Shown: positions 27,538 to 38,226 of the stretch, piece by piece
Layout: each line of letters begins with the position of its first letter
Position numbering within the stretch: position 1 is the stretch's first letter
NCBI RefSeq assembly: GCF_002087295.1
Contig: NZ_MWVI01000083.1
Span: 1-64,000, forward strand
DNA from: Vreelandella lionensis
GTDB taxonomy: Bacteria > Pseudomonadota > Gammaproteobacteria > Pseudomonadales > Halomonadaceae
Direction: 5' to 3'
DNA length: 64,000 bases
The notes under the pieces: generated by a model
The model's input: only the letters and a program-made list of their open reading frames with translations
The model's database searches: none
Told to the model about the DNA's origin: nothing
Translations under genes and position numbers: made by a program

Positions 27538-29482
27538 ATGATCGCACTGCGCCAAGTCGCCCTGCAACGGGGCACGCAAACGCTCCTAGAAAGCGCCGAC
27601 CTTACGCTACATAACGGCGTGAAGGCCGGCATTATTGGGGCCAACGGTGCCGGTAAGTCGAGCCTGTTTAAACTCCTATTGGGCGAGCTGGGGCCCGATC
27701 AGGGCGATGTGGAGATGAGCGGCGGCCAGCGAATTGCCCACATGGCCCAGGAAGTGGAGGCGCTGGATCGCCCCATTGTGGAGTATGTGTTAGACGGCGA
27801 TTACGCCTTGCGCCAAGCTGAAGCCGACCTGCTAGCCGCCCGCGAAGCCGATAACGCGCATCGCGAGGCCGAGCTCCATGGGCTGATCGAAACCCTGGAT
27901 GGTTACACTGCCGAGTCTCGGGCATCACAGCTCCTGGTCGGGCTCGGCTTTGTTCAGGCGGACCTTAAGCGACCTCTATCGGACTTTTCCGGCGGTTGGC
28001 GAATGCGGGTAAATCTTGCCCGGACGCTGTTTATGCCTTCCGACTTGTTGCTGCTGGATGAGCCGACCAACCACCTGGACCTAGACGCCCTGCTTTGGCT
28101 GGAGCAGTGGCTCACCCGCTACCCCGGCACGCTGCTGCTGATTTCTCACGACCGCGACTTTCTGGATGCTGTATGCGACCACATCGTGCATATGCATCAC
28201 CAAACGCTAGAGCTTTACCGGGGCAACTACTCTCGCTTTGAGCGCACGCGGGCCGAAAAGCTCGCGCTGCAACAGGCTGAAGCGGCCAAGCAGCAGGCCC
28301 GCCGTGAAGAGATTGAACGTTTTATTGCCCGCTTTCGCGCTCAGGCAACAAAAGCCAAGCAGGCGCAAAGCCGGGTAAAAATGCTAGAACGCATGGGGGA
28401 TATCGCCGTCGCCCACACGGACTCCCCTTTCCACTTCACCTTGCCTGCCGCTGATAAAACGTCGCACCCGCTGCTGGTGCTGGACCAAGCCACCCTTGGC
28501 TATCGCGCCGAAGCGGGCGATGTCGCTCAGTTAGAGAAGGTCAACATTACGCTACTCCCCGGGAGCCGTATCGGCTTATTAGGTCCGAACGGTGCGGGTA
28601 AATCGACCCTGATCAAGTCACTCACGGGCGAGCTTGAGCTGTTAGAAGGCAAACGCGTACCCGGTGAACATTTAGCCATTGGTTATTTTGCTCAGCATCA
28701 GTTAGAAAGCCTGGACGTGACCACCACGCCCTTTGTGCATGTACAACGCCTCTCTCCCACAGCAAGTGATCAAGAAATTCGCAACTTCCTAGGTGGCTTT
28801 GGCTTCAAAGGCGATGACGCCTTTGCGAGGTGGCCACTTACTCTGGCGGTGAGAAAGCACGCCTGGCACTTGCACTCGTGGCCTGGCAAAAGCCCAACCT
28901 GCTGCTGCTCGATGAGCTCACTAACCACTTGGATCTGGAAATGCGCGAAGCGCTGACCGGGGCGCTGGCAAGCTTTGAGGGCACGGTCATTTTGGTATCC
29001 ACGACCGGCACCTGCTGCGTGCCACAGTGGATGAGTTTTGGCGTGGGGCCGACCACCGGGTTGAGCCCTTCGACGGCGACTTGGAGGATTACCGGGTTTG
29101 GCTCAAAGCGCGCCGGGAAGAGAACCGCCGAGACGCCCGTAGCGAAAAGAGCGATCGCCAGAGCCAACAGCCCAGCGGTGACCGTAAAGCTGCCCGCAAA
29201 GCAGCAGCGGAGCTGCGCGAAAAGCTGCGCCCACTGAAAAAAGAGCGCGACCAGGCGGAAAAGAGCATGGAAAAAGCGCAGCAGGCACTTGAGGAAGTAG
29301 AAGCGGTACTCGCCGACCCCGAGCTCTACACCGACAGCACCCGCAAGGCAGAGCTGACCCAAGCACTCGCCAAGCAGGCGGAGATTAAAGCGCGCCTGGA
29401 TGCCGCCGAGCAGACATGGCTCGCCGCAGAAGAGGCGTTAGAGGCCATGGAAGCCGAGCTGCTGGCCAGCGAAAACGCCTGA
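27538..29482 (+). CDS. ABC-F ATPase, YheS type (two frameshifts)
   Basis: This soluble protein of about 648 residues has two ABC domains and no membrane part. Domain 1 has GANGAGKSS, SGGWRMR and LLLDEPTNHLD. A charged linker (residues about 230-310) follows. Domain 2 has GPNGAGKST, YSGGEKARLA and LLLDELTNHLD. A coiled-coil rich in Glu/Lys closes the C-terminus. ABC-F proteins of the YheS/Uup group act on ribosomes. Two single bases are missing, near 28832 and near 28997 (in VSHDRHLL). The second Walker B region reads DELTNHLD instead of the usual DEPTNHLD. GGGAGA precedes the ATG. Confidence 0.9.
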
Positions 29483-29488
29483 TCAGCC

Positions 29489-29926
29489 CTAGCTTTCTAG
29501 CAAAAAGGTGACCGGCCCATCGTTGACCAGGGCAACCTGCATGTCCGCGCCGAACTGCCCTTCCGCAATATGGGGCCAAGCGGCGCGGGCCTGACTTACC
29601 AGATAGTTAAACAGCCGCTCCCCTTCGTCGGGCGGAGCGGCACTTGAGAAACCAGGGCGCAGCCCCTTGCGGGTATCGGCGGCCAGGGGGAACTGTGACA
29701 CTAGCAGCAGCCCGCCTTCGGCCTGCTGCAGGTTATGGTTCATCTTGCCCGACTCGTCGCTAAATACCCGGTAGTGCAACAGCTTATGCAGTAGTTTATC
29801 GGCATTCGCCTCGCTATCGCCTCTCTCTACCCCCACCAGCGCCAACAGCCCATGCTCAATGGCACCCACCGTACTACCTTCCACCGTGACACTGGCATGT
29901 TTTACCCGTTGAATCAGTGCTTTCAC
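29489..29926 (-). CDS. dtd: D-aminoacyl-tRNA deacylase
   Basis: This intact 145-residue enzyme removes D-amino acids mischarged on tRNA. It shows the family motifs [17 protein letters not shown] at the start, [21 protein letters not shown] (the SQFTL-type active-site motif, here SQFPL), and the cross-subunit [15 protein letters not shown] (NxGPVT) at the end. It is convergent with the ABC-F gene with seven bases between stops. Confidence 0.94.
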   Translation of the reverse strand: MKALIQRVKHASVTVEGSTVGAIEHGLLALVGVERGDSEANADKLLHKLLHYRVFSDESGKMNHNLQQAEGGLLLVSQFPLAADTRKGLRPGFSSAAPPDEGERLFNYLVSQARAAWPHIAEGQFGADMQVALVNDGPVTFLLES

Positions 29927-30020
29927 GCTTGCCCCTTCATTCGACGCTGTTTGAAAAACAGAGTGTAAACGCAGGCAAATACTGACCCAAACGAATACGT
30001 CATCCGCTCTTTTTTACAGA

Positions 30021-30606
30021 CTAGTTTTGTCCAAGCAAGGCATCGCCAAAGTCTTCGCCTAGTGGGCGTTCGCCCAGCCAGATCCCAAACATCGCGTTGG
30101 CAAACTCGGCGTTGCTGTCTTCGTAGAGCGTTTCACCGTTCAAGGCGAGGGGCAGTTGGTCGCCGTCCCAACTCAGCAGGTAGCGGTCACCGGGCACCAC
30201 ATCCCGGTACTGCTGGTTTAACTGCGCCATGCTCTCTTTCACCTGATTAAATTCGTACAGCGTCAGCGAATCGTTGAGGGTTTTCTCCGTGGCTTCGGCA
30301 AAGTCTTCGGCGGCAATCTCATGAAAGTAGGCAAGCTCTAAACGGCGGGGTACATCGCTTAACGGCTGGGGCTCTCGCTCCCCTTCCAACTGATAATACG
30401 CCCCCGCATAGGCGGTCCAGATCATGTAGCGAAACACGCCGCCCCCCAGCAGCGTATAGCGTTGGTCATTCTCTTCCACCACGCGTTCAAATCGCTCGCC
30501 CCGCTCGGTCACGCTGCTAGCGGCGGCACGGGTCGTGACGAGCGGAGCGCCCAGTAACGCGGCTAGCCATAGCGTACTCTTTGTTTGGTCGTTGCACGGT
30601 GACCAT
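30021..30606 (-). CDS. Chalcone-isomerase-like periplasmic protein (probable frameshift in signal peptide)
   Basis: The body of this roughly 195-residue protein matches the bacterial chalcone-isomerase-like family: YTLLGGGVFRYMIWTAYAGAYY and RRLELAYFHEIAAEDFAEAT. Function in bacteria is unknown. The start is unclear. The open frame extends to an ATG at 30638 without a ribosome-binding site, whereas AAAGGAG lies just before an ATG (30606) and a GTG nine bases further in another frame. Joining that start to the body through one extra base near 30578 gives a sensible signal peptide, STLWLAALLGAPLVTTRAAA. I prefer that reading but it is an inference. Confidence 0.65.
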
Positions 30607-30716
30607 CTCCTTTGTTTGTTTTGGGTAACACTATGCATAGCTATACATACACAACCAACTCATAAAGGTTTCGTACAACCCCTCCATTGGGGGGTCATTG
30701 AGCCGCCACAAAGCCT

Positions 30717-31562
30717 TTACCAAGGCCGACAGAGCATCACATCGCAGTGGGGCTCACTAAGCAGCATTTCGGTTAGCGGATTAGTTTGATGTGGTCGGCT
30801 GCGGCTGCCTAACATGACCAAGTCCGGCGAGTGCCGTTTAACATAGTCGTGGAGTACATCGCATGGCTGGCCCGGCTCTAACGCCAGTTCAATGTCCGGC
30901 ACGCCATCCAGCTCCCGCAGCAGGCTCTCGACTTCGTTATCCAGCGCTTCCCGCAGGCGACTGACCTCGCGGTCACGCCACTGGGCGTAGAACGCTTGTC
31001 TCCCCAGCGCCAATTCGCCGGGCAGGCTCCAGGCGTGTAGAAGCGTTAGCTTGGCCTCAGGAAAGCGAATCAGCGCTTCTTTCAGGGTCTGCCGAGCCGT
31101 CAGCGAGAAGTCGATAGGCACCACAATATGTTGCCACGGCTGAGTAGGCAGGTAAGACGCCACCACCACGGGGCACGGCGCGCTACGCAAAATACGCATC
31201 ATGGTGGTGCCGTAAAGCAGGTCTTTTTGACCACGTTTGCGGTGCATACCCAGCACGATGAGCGACGCCTGACGCTCGTGGGCTTCCCTCACGATTTCTA
31301 CATGAGGCTCCCCCACCACCGTTTGAATCATCAGCGATGGCAGTTCCAAGGCGTAATCTTCGCGCAGGTCGGTGAGCGTCGCGCTAATATCGTCGTTTAC
31401 CGCGAGTTCCAGGTCATGGAGCATGCGATGCGGAAGGTAAGGGTCAAGCACGTGAAGGGTATCAAGCTGCGCGCCCTGCTGGTGGGCTAAGCGCAGCGCG
31501 CGGGCAAAGGCCGCGCGGTTTTCCTGGGAGAGGTCGGTGGCAAACAGCAGCGTGCGGGACAT
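30717..31562 (-). CDS. Tandem-domain universal stress protein
   Basis: This intact 281-residue protein contains two Usp domains. The first (about residues 1-140) has LLFATDLSQENRAAF and LGMHRKRGQKDLLYGTTMMR. The second (about 145-281) has IVVPIDFSLTARQTL and LGSRSRPHQTNPLTEMLLS. UspE-type tandem proteins respond to stress and bind nucleotides. The start at 31562 follows AAGGAG by seven bases. Confidence 0.88.
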   Translation of the reverse strand: MSRTLLFATDLSQENRAAFARALRLAHQQGAQLDTLHVLDPYLPHRMLHDLELAVNDDISATLTDLREDYALELPSLMIQTVVGEPHVEIVREAHERQASLIVLGMHRKRGQKDLLYGTTMMRILRSAPCPVVVASYLPTQPWQHIVVPIDFSLTARQTLKEALIRFPEAKLTLLHAWSLPGELALGRQAFYAQWRDREVSRLREALDNEVESLLRELDGVPDIELALEPGQPCDVLHDYVKRHSPDLVMLGSRSRPHQTNPLTEMLLSEPHCDVMLCRPW

Positions 31563-31599
31563 GGGCAGCTCCTTGGCCGAACAGCTCAGCCTAGTAGGC

Positions 31600-31632
31600 A
31601 AACAAACGGGCACCCTTCAGCATGGTGCCCGT
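31600..31632 (-). terminator. Terminator after thiD
   Basis: The minus strand has ACGGGCACC-loop-GGTGCCCGT followed by TTGTTTG, 51 bases past the thiD stop and 38 bases before the tandem Usp start. Confidence 0.75.
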
Positions 31633-31682
31633 TGGCCTATCCCGCAAGGAGACTCTGCGCCCTCAACACGTCAGCGATGGAT

Positions 31683-32513
31683 TTACCACCAGGCATGAAA
31701 GTGATGCACCGGGCCACGCCCTTTGCCAACACTTAAGCGATGGCTAGCGGCCAGAGCATAATGAAGCCACTGCTTTGCCTCCGTAATAGCCTGCTCTGGG
31801 GCCTCTGCGCTAGCATCTTCCGGCACCTTGGCTAGGCAAGCCGTAATGGCTGATGAGAGCGCGCAGCCCGTGCCATGAAGGTTCTCAGTGGCAATGCGTG
31901 AGGCGGGCAGCCACTGATGACCGTTAGGGGTCGCCAGCAGATCCGGGCAGGCATCACCCCGTAAGTGGCCGCCTTTCAGCACCACATAGGGCGCGCCTAG
32001 CGCGACCAGTTTGGGCAGCAGTGCTTCCATCTCGTCCAGGATGGCGGGCGATGGGGACTCGAGCAGCACGGCGGCTTCCGGCAGGTTAGGAGTAATCACA
32101 TCCGCTAACGGCACTAAAATCTCTTTTACGGCGCGAATACCCGCGTCATCCACCAGGATGTCACCCCTCTTCGCCACCATCACCGGGTCGAGCACGATCC
32201 AACGCGGGCGCTGCTGGCGCAGTACATCGGCAATCACTTCGGCCACATCGCGGCTGGCTACCATGCCTATTTTCACGGCATCAATGGCCACATCGCTCAA
32301 CAGATGTTCAAGCTGCTCACGAATTGCCTGAGGGGACACCGGATACACCGAGGCCACGCCACAGGTGTTCTGGGCAATCACCGCAGTGATGACATTTGTG
32401 CCATACACACCCAGGGCAGAAAACGTCTTCAAATCGCCCTGCAGCCCAGCACCACCGGAAGGGTCGGAGCCTGCAATGGTGAGCACATTACGAAGGCGGG
32501 ATTCGGTAGACAT
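31683..32513 (-). CDS. thiD: Hydroxymethylpyrimidine (phosphate) kinase
   Basis: This intact 276-residue ribokinase-fold enzyme phosphorylates HMP and HMP phosphate in thiamine synthesis. Signatures are VLTIAGSDPSGGAGLQGDLK at the N-terminus, the ALGVYG substrate loop, PNLPEAAVLL in the middle, and LHGTGCALSSAI with the anion-hole Gly-Thr-Gly-Cys. The start at 32513 follows AAGGAG. It is away from thiSG in this window, as is common. Confidence 0.94.
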   Translation of the reverse strand: MSTESRLRNVLTIAGSDPSGGAGLQGDLKTFSALGVYGTNVITAVIAQNTCGVASVYPVSPQAIREQLEHLLSDVAIDAVKIGMVASRDVAEVIADVLRQQRPRWIVLDPVMVAKRGDILVDDAGIRAVKEILVPLADVITPNLPEAAVLLESPSPAILDEMEALLPKLVALGAPYVVLKGGHLRGDACPDLLATPNGHQWLPASRIATENLHGTGCALSSAITACLAKVPEDASAEAPEQAITEAKQWLHYALAASHRLSVGKGRGPVHHFHAWW

Positions 32514-32605
32514 AGCGCTCCTTACGAGACAGAACAGTATCTGCCCTAGGATACCCAAGCGGTGGCGCTTACGCTGCTTTAATCGCAGCCCTAGCCTGCC
32601 TATAA

Positions 32606-32631
32606 CAAAATGGCCGCCCGAAGGCGGCCAT
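32606..32631 (-). terminator. Terminator after the second TRAP operon
   Basis: The minus strand reads ATGGCCGCC-TTCG-GGCGGCCAT then TTTGTT, a perfect 9-bp stem with a stable UUCG loop, 25 bases after the dctP stop. Confidence 0.88.
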
Positions 32632-32655
32632 GGTAAGGGTACTGCGCTACACCTG

Positions 32656-33765
32656 TTACTGCGAGGTGTCACCTTCCGGGTTACGGGCGTTGTAGTACGC
32701 CTGCTCGGAAATCGCGTGGTAATCTTCTACTTTATCCTGGAAGGCGCGGTAAGAGTCGTAGATCCGGGTCGCTAGCTCGCTGGAGGCGGCCAGTTCACCC
32801 ACTACCTCAGCTGAGTGTTCGCGGGCTTGGGCCAATACGTCGTCAGGAATGCGACGCAGCTCAACGTTATGCTCATTCACCAAGGTTTCCAGCGCGTCGT
32901 TGTTACGGGCGGTATACTCATCCAAGACGCTTTGGTTCACATCACTGATCGCGGTACGCAGAATTGCCTGCAGGTCAGCGGGTAGCTCTGCCCAGGCCTC
33001 TTCATTAATGATGGCCTCAAACATCACCGTCGGCTCATGCCAGCCAGGGTAATAGTACTAATCGGCCGCCTGGTGCAGGCCAAAGGCTAAATCGTTGTAG
33101 GGGCCGATCCACTCAGTAGCATCAATCGACCCAGACTGCAGCGATGTAAAAATCTCGCCGCCCGGCATGTTCACAATCGCCACGCACATACGGCACATGA
33201 CTTCACCACCAAGGCCCGGCATACGCATCTTCAAGCCGTCAAGGTCAGCGACCGAGTTGATCTCTTTGTTGTACCAGCCGCCCATCTGCACACCGGAAGA
33301 ACCGGCTGCCAGTACATCGACACCGAACTCATCGTATAGCTCGTTCCACAGCTCCATACCGCCGCCGTAGCTCAGCCATGCGTTCATTTCCTGGGCGTTC
33401 ATACCGAACGGTACGGCGGCAAAGAACTGTGCCGCAGGCGCTTTACCTTTCCAGTAATACGAGGCGGAGTGGCCAAGTTCAGCGGTGCCCTCAGATACAG
33501 CATCGAAGACTTCAAGCCCAGGCACTAGCTGGCCTGCACCAAATACTTCGATGGTTAAACGACCGTCTGACATCTCTTCGACCAGCTGGGAAAGCCGCTC
33601 AGGGCCTTGGCCCACACCGGGCAAGTTTTTCGGCCAGGAAGTGACCATTTTCCAGCGGAAAGTCTCTTGCGCCTGAGCTTGGTTATCGAAGCTTGAAACC
33701 ACCAGCAGGCTGGCAGAAAGAGCAGTCGTCATGGCAATGGCGACAGGCAGTGCTTTGGCTTTCAT
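32656..33765 (-). CDS. TRAP transporter substrate-binding protein, DctP type (in-frame stop)
   Basis: The 369-codon gene encodes a Sec-exported binding protein (signal ends near QAQA). The body carries MVTSWPKNLPGV, GHSASYYWKG, AVPFGMNAQEMNAWL, EIFTSLQSGSIDATEWIGPYNDLAFGLHQ. This resembles the TRAP branch annotated for mannitol/chloroaromatic or alpha-keto acid uptake. An in-frame TAG at 33058-33060 interrupts it after HQAAD, where the paralogue at 61195 has tyrosine. Reading continues in the same frame on the other side with full family features. A TAC-to-TAG substitution error is the simplest explanation. It is the last gene of the minus-strand dctQ-dctM-dctP cluster, 171 bases after dctM. 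Confidence 0.85.
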
Positions 33766-33936
33766 GCGTGAACCCTCTTGCTTATTTTATTGCTGTTATG
33801 GGTAGGGAATACCCACCTGACGCTTGCCGCCAGGAGGGTTGTTACAAGCCATTATGTGTCTGCAGCTTGGCTGCTTTTGGTTAAGGTTGCCACCCCCTTG
33901 CGTTGATAGCAGGGTTATTTTTCAACTCAGAACACA

Positions 33937-35341
33937 TTAGAACTGGGTCGGTAGCCATGTTGCCAGCTGCGGGAAAAACGTTAGCAGCAACAGCATGCCT
34001 AACTGCATCAAGATAAACGGCACCACACCGCGATAAATCGCCGAGGTAGGCACCGATGGCGGTGCCACGCCGCGCAGATAAAACAGTGCGAAGCCGAACG
34101 GCGGGGTCAGGAACGAGGTCTGCAGGTTAATGGCGATCATGATACCCAGCCAGATAGGATCTAATCCCATAGCCAGCAGAATCGGGCCCGACGATCGGCA
34201 CCACCACAAAGGTGATTTCGATAAAGTCGAGGATAAAGCCCAGCAGGAAGAATACCAGCATGAAAATGCTCGTCGCGCCCCCCCCGCCCCCAGGCATGCC
34301 TTCAAACAGCTCGGTGACCATGTGCTCACCGCCGTAGGCACGGAAGACCAACGAGAATAGCGCCGCACCGATCAGAATCAGAAACACCATCGTGGTGACG
34401 TGGGTGGTAGAGCGCAGCACCTCTTTCAGGGTGGCCCAGTCCAACTGGCGATAGGCCAACGCCAGCACCAGCGCACCAAAGGCACCTACGGCCGAGGCTT
34501 CAGTGGGTGTCGCAAAGCCACTCAGGATAGAACCCAGCACCGCCACAATCAGCACCACCGGCGGTACCAAGCCTTTGAGCAACAGGATGCCTAACCCCGA
34601 GGTGTGGCCAAGCTCTGCCATCAGCTCTTCGCGGTCAGACGCGGGCGCCATGCTGGGGCGGAAAAACGCCACCAAGCCCACGTAGATCATGTACATGACG
34701 AAGAGAATCAGGCCCGGCACCACCGCGCCCATAAACAGGTCGCCAACCGAGACCGTTTTCGGGCTGAAGATCCCCATATCCAGCTGTGCTTGCTGATATG
34801 CAGAAGAGAGCACATCGCCCAGCAGTACCAGGGCGATGGAAGGCGGAATAATGTGCCCAAGCGTGCCGGTGGCGCAGATGGTACCGGTGGCAAGAGAGGT
34901 GCTGTAGCCACGCTTAAGCATGGTAGGCAGTGACATCAGGCCCATGGTCACCACGGTGGCACCCACGATGCCTGTGGAGGCGGCCATCAACATGCCCACC
35001 AGCGTGACCGAAATACCTAAGCCACCGCGCATGGAGCCAAACAGCAGTGCCATGGCATCCAGCAGCGTTTCGGCCACTTTTGACTTCTCTAGCAGCACGC
35101 CCATTAACACAAACAGCGGCACCGCCAGGAGTGTCTGGTTGGTCATAATGCCGTAGAGCCGGTTCGGCAGGGCGGCAAGGTAGCCACTATCAAAATTGGC
35201 ATCAATACCAACGGCTTCTAGCCCTAGCCCCATGCCAGCAAACAGCAGCGCGGTTCCCGCTAGCGAAAGCGCCACAGGAAAGCCGAACATCAGCACGATA
35301 CAGATGGCGGCAAACAGAATAAGCGGCATAAATTCGAGCAT
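33937..35341 (-). CDS. TRAP transporter large membrane subunit, DctM type (one frameshift)
   Basis: This channel subunit reconstructs to about 467 residues with twelve or more hydrophobic segments. Motifs include LLAVPLFVLMGVLLEKS, MAASTGIVGATVVTMG, GTLGHIIPPSIALV and NLQTSFLTPPFGFALFYLRG. The large-subunit length and the last motif fit the mannitol/chloroaromatic-type TRAP group rather than the TeaC type. One extra base occurs near 34184 in VVPIVGPILLAMG. The ATG shares one base with the dctQ stop (TGATG). Confidence 0.88.
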
Positions 35342-35901
35342 CAAACACGCTCCTCAAGGTGATTTTCATCGGCGGCTGGCGGCGTTATCCGCCCGGTGAA
35401 GATATAGCCATTGCGCACTACTTCAATCAGGCCTTGAATAATCATCAATAAGGCAAAGACTGGCATGAGCGTTTTCAGTGCGTATACAGCGGGGATGCCA
35501 CCGTAATCTGAGGAGGTTTCCATGATGCGCCAGGAGTTAGCGACGTAGCCATAGCTTGACGCGATGACAAACACCATCACCGGAATCAAGAGCAGGAGGA
35601 TGCCCAGGATATTCACGAGTGCTTGTCGGCGGGGTGTCATGCCTCGATAAAAAATATCGACGCGCACGTGGCCATCGTGGCGAAAGGTGTAGGCAGCTGC
35701 AAGCATGAATACGCTGGCGTGCATGTACATCACCAGCTCTTGCATAAAAATGCTATTCACACTGAACATATAGCGAAGCAGTACAATCGCGAACTGAATC
35801 AACATCATAATGATGATCAGCCATGCAAGGGTACGCCCGAGCCACTCAGAAGCGCGGTCCAGGTCACCAATAAACGCAGGTAGTTGTGTTGTGTCCGACA
35901 T
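35341..35901 (-). CDS. TRAP transporter small membrane subunit, DctQ type
   Basis: This intact 186-residue protein has four membrane segments and the motif AIVLLRYMFSVNSIFMQELVMYMH, in place of the usual Arg-Tyr region, plus YTFRHDGHVRVDIFY. It is the first gene of the dctQ-dctM-dctP cluster. The start at 35901 is chosen over longer readings because the domain begins soon after; the ribosome-binding site is weak. Confidence 0.87.
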   Translation of the reverse strand: MSDTTQLPAFIGDLDRASEWLGRTLAWLIIIMMLIQFAIVLLRYMFSVNSIFMQELVMYMHASVFMLAAAYTFRHDGHVRVDIFYRGMTPRRQALVNILGILLLLIPVMVFVIASSYGYVANSWRIMETSSDYGGIPAVYALKTLMPVFALLMIIQGLIEVVRNGYIFTGRITPPAADENHLEERV

Positions 35902-36003
35902 GGAAGTGTCTCGCGTAAAACGACTAAGGGGGGTCAGCGCCCCAGACAATAGCGCATATACGCAGACAATGCAGCGCCCGACAAGCGTTCTGCGAGCTTA
36001 TTG

Positions 36004-36845
36004 TTAAACGCTTGGTTGAATCGCCGCGAGACACGCCGCTGGCAGCGGCAAATCAACTGCAATCGGCAGGTGGTCAGAGAACAGGTGATCCAGCACGCGC
36101 ACATCGGCCGCTTCAAGGGTTTGCGAGAGTAGAATATGGTCCAACGCGCGGCTCGGCTGCCACGACGGGTAGCTAAGCAGCGGCTTGACCGGGTGTAGCG
36201 GCAATGACGTACTAAACCGCTCGTGAGCATGGAGCTGCTCAGGCGTACAATTTAAATCGCCATCACCACCACATGGCGCAACGGCTCAATAATATCGCTT
36301 AAATAATTGAGCTGGCGCACACGGCCACGGTGGCTAAGCGCCAAATGCGCCACAAAAATATGCAGGGCATCAGGGCCTTCGCCGTAGCGCACGTGAATAG
36401 CACCGCGTCCAGGCAACATCCCAGGCAGCCGGTGCTCTTCAATATGGCTAGGGGTTAAACGTGAAAGCAGACCATTACTATGCTGTGCAAAATGGCCTAG
36501 GTTACGATTAAGTTGCTGGAAGTAGTGAGGAAACTTAGCCTGGGCGGCTAAGTACTCCACCTGATTCACACGGCTGGAGCGAAAGCTTCCACCATCCACC
36601 TCCTGCAGCCCCACCACGTCAAACTGCTCTAATACGCTACCTACCAGCGCTAAACGCTTAAGCCGCTGAGGATTAGGCAGCACGTGCTGCCAGCTCCGCG
36701 TGAGATAGTGGTGGTAGGCTGAGGTTTGAATGCCCACCTGCAAATTAAACGTTAGCAGCCGGATATGACCACGCTCAACCAGCGCGGAGGTGGACTGGGA
36801 CGCAGGCGAACGTGTCTGCCCGCCTGTGTGGCCGTGCTCAAGCAC
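36004..36845 (-). CDS. Endonuclease/exonuclease/phosphatase family protein (one frameshift)
   Basis: This EEP-fold protein is about 280 residues with LLTFNLQVGIQ at the first strand, VVGLQEVDGGS (metal-binding Glu), HIFVAHLALS, GDLNC (metal-binding Asp/Asn) and a terminal LFSDHLPIAVDL with the catalytic Asp-His pair. The fold covers DNases and phosphodiesterases; the substrate is unknown. One G is missing near 36259, inside GDLNC. The GTG start is two bases after the dsbA stop, and this dsbA-nuclease pairing is conserved in pseudomonads as I recall. Confidence 0.83.
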
Positions 36846-36847
36846 CG

Positions 36848-37480
36848 TTATTGTGTGCGCTCGCTGCGAACTTTTTCGATCAACGCGTCAGCGATTTGCG
36901 GCATGTTTTCCAAGCTGCCTGCCGACTGCGGTGACACTACATAGCGGCCATCCACGATCAGCGCAGGAACCCCCATCAGGCGCATTTCACGCATACGGCT
37001 GTTGGCCTTATTGACCTCACTACGTACGCTAAAGGCGGTGAGCGCCTGTTTGGCTTCCTCTTCGCTAACGCCGTAATCAGAGAAGAATTCCGCAATCTTG
37101 TCAGCGTCGGTCAGCGAACGGTCATCCTGGTGAATCGCATCGAAGAAATCCGCATGCAGCTCCTCTTCAATACCCAGCGATTTGGCCGCATAGAAGGCCG
37201 TGGCATGGGTGTTCCAGTCACCGCCCATGGTAGCTGGCATTTTGACAATGCTGACATCGTCATCCAGGGTTTCGTACCACTCGTTTACTGGCGTTTGCAG
37301 CCGGTAGCAGTGCGGGCAGCCAAACCAGAACGCTTCGGTCACTTCAATCTGATCTTCGTCTACCTGGGTAGCTACCGGCGACTCAAGCAACGTGTAGTGC
37401 TGACCTTCTACCAGCTCCTGGGCACTTACCGCAGCAGACAGGCCAAGACCGGCCAGCGCGACCATCAACGTTTTCAACAT
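36848..37480 (-). CDS. dsbA: Periplasmic thiol:disulfide interchange protein DsbA
   Basis: This intact 210-residue precursor has a Sec signal (LKTLMVALAGLGLSAAVSA) and a thioredoxin fold with active site FWFGCPHCYRL near residue 53. The cis-proline region is MGVPALIVDGRYV near 170. It introduces disulfides into exported proteins. The second ATG (37480) is preferred because GGAG lies ten bases upstream. It sits between the nuclease gene and cytochrome c4. Confidence 0.93.
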   Translation of the reverse strand: MLKTLMVALAGLGLSAAVSAQELVEGQHYTLLESPVATQVDEDQIEVTEAFWFGCPHCYRLQTPVNEWYETLDDDVSIVKMPATMGGDWNTHATAFYAAKSLGIEEELHADFFDAIHQDDRSLTDADKIAEFFSDYGVSEEEAKQALTAFSVRSEVNKANSRMREMRLMGVPALIVDGRYVVSPQSAGSLENMPQIADALIEKVRSERTQ

Positions 37481-37547
37481 AACGAGCATTCTCCAAATAA
37501 GCGGCCAACAAAAGTGAACCTGTGACCGTTAGTGTGTCAGGCAGGTT

Positions 37548-37578
37548 CCCCATTCTGCGGATGTTTCACAGAATGGGG
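37548..37578 (-). terminator. Hairpin between cytochrome c4 and dsbA
   Basis: CCCCATTCTG and CAGAATGGGG form a perfect 10-bp stem with an 11-base loop, 18 bases past the cytochrome c4 stop. There is no T run, so it may instead stabilise the mRNA 3' end or terminate weakly. Confidence 0.5.
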
Positions 37579-37596
37579 AGGCCAACAGCGGGGAAA

Positions 37597-38226
37597 TTAG
37601 TTCAAGCCCAGCACGTAGTTGGCCACGGCTTCCATGTCCTGGTCGCTCATTTTGGAAGCGATATCGCCCATCAGGTTGTTCGGGCTATTGGTGCGGTCAC
37701 CCGAGGCAAATGCTTGCAGCGTGGAGATGGTATATTCCGCATGCTGACCAGAAAGAGCCGGATACACAGCGCTACCAATACCTACCCCGGTGGGAGTGTG
37801 GCAAGCGCTACAGGCGGGGATGCTTTAGACATATCGCCCGCGCGGTAAAGCTCTTCAACCGCGGGCCCGCAGCTCAGCATCTTCATCGCTGGTTTGGCCG
37901 AGGTTGGCGTCTTGGCCTGCAAAGTGAGCGGCAGCGTCCCAAGCGTCTTGGTCAGAGAAGTTATCCACTAGACCAGCCATTTGTGGAACTACGCGGTTGC
38001 CATCACGGATATCCATGATTTGCTTGGCGAGGTAGGACATTTGCTGCCCTGCCAGGTTGGGGAAAGTACCCACTGCGCTGATACCTTGCTGGCCATGGCA
38101 GGCTGCACAGGTTTGGGCGAGTTCACGTCCTGCCGCTGCGTCAGCGTCGGCTTGAAGGTCCGCTTGGGCGTGGGCGGTGCCAACGGCACCCATGGTAATT
38201 GCCAGGCTTGCCAGTAACTTTCTCAT
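37597..38226 (-). CDS. Dihaem cytochrome c4 (two frameshifts)
   Basis: The reconstructed 209-residue precursor has a signal peptide ending GTAHA and two class I cytochrome c domains. The first haem site is CAACHG near residue 42 with its methionine ligand in VPQMAGLV; the second is CSACHTPTGVGIG with NLMGDIASKM. Cytochrome c4 passes electrons to terminal oxidases in the periplasm. Breaks are near 37860 and near 37822, between the domains. The engB gene is divergent, a common arrangement in gammaproteobacteria. Confidence 0.9.

Noticed and set aside
33058..33060. Pyrrolysine or selenocysteine recoding at the in-frame stop of dctP
   Set aside because: The other two in-frame stops are TAA, relatives have tyrosine, and no recoding element or known Pyl/Sec protein family is involved.
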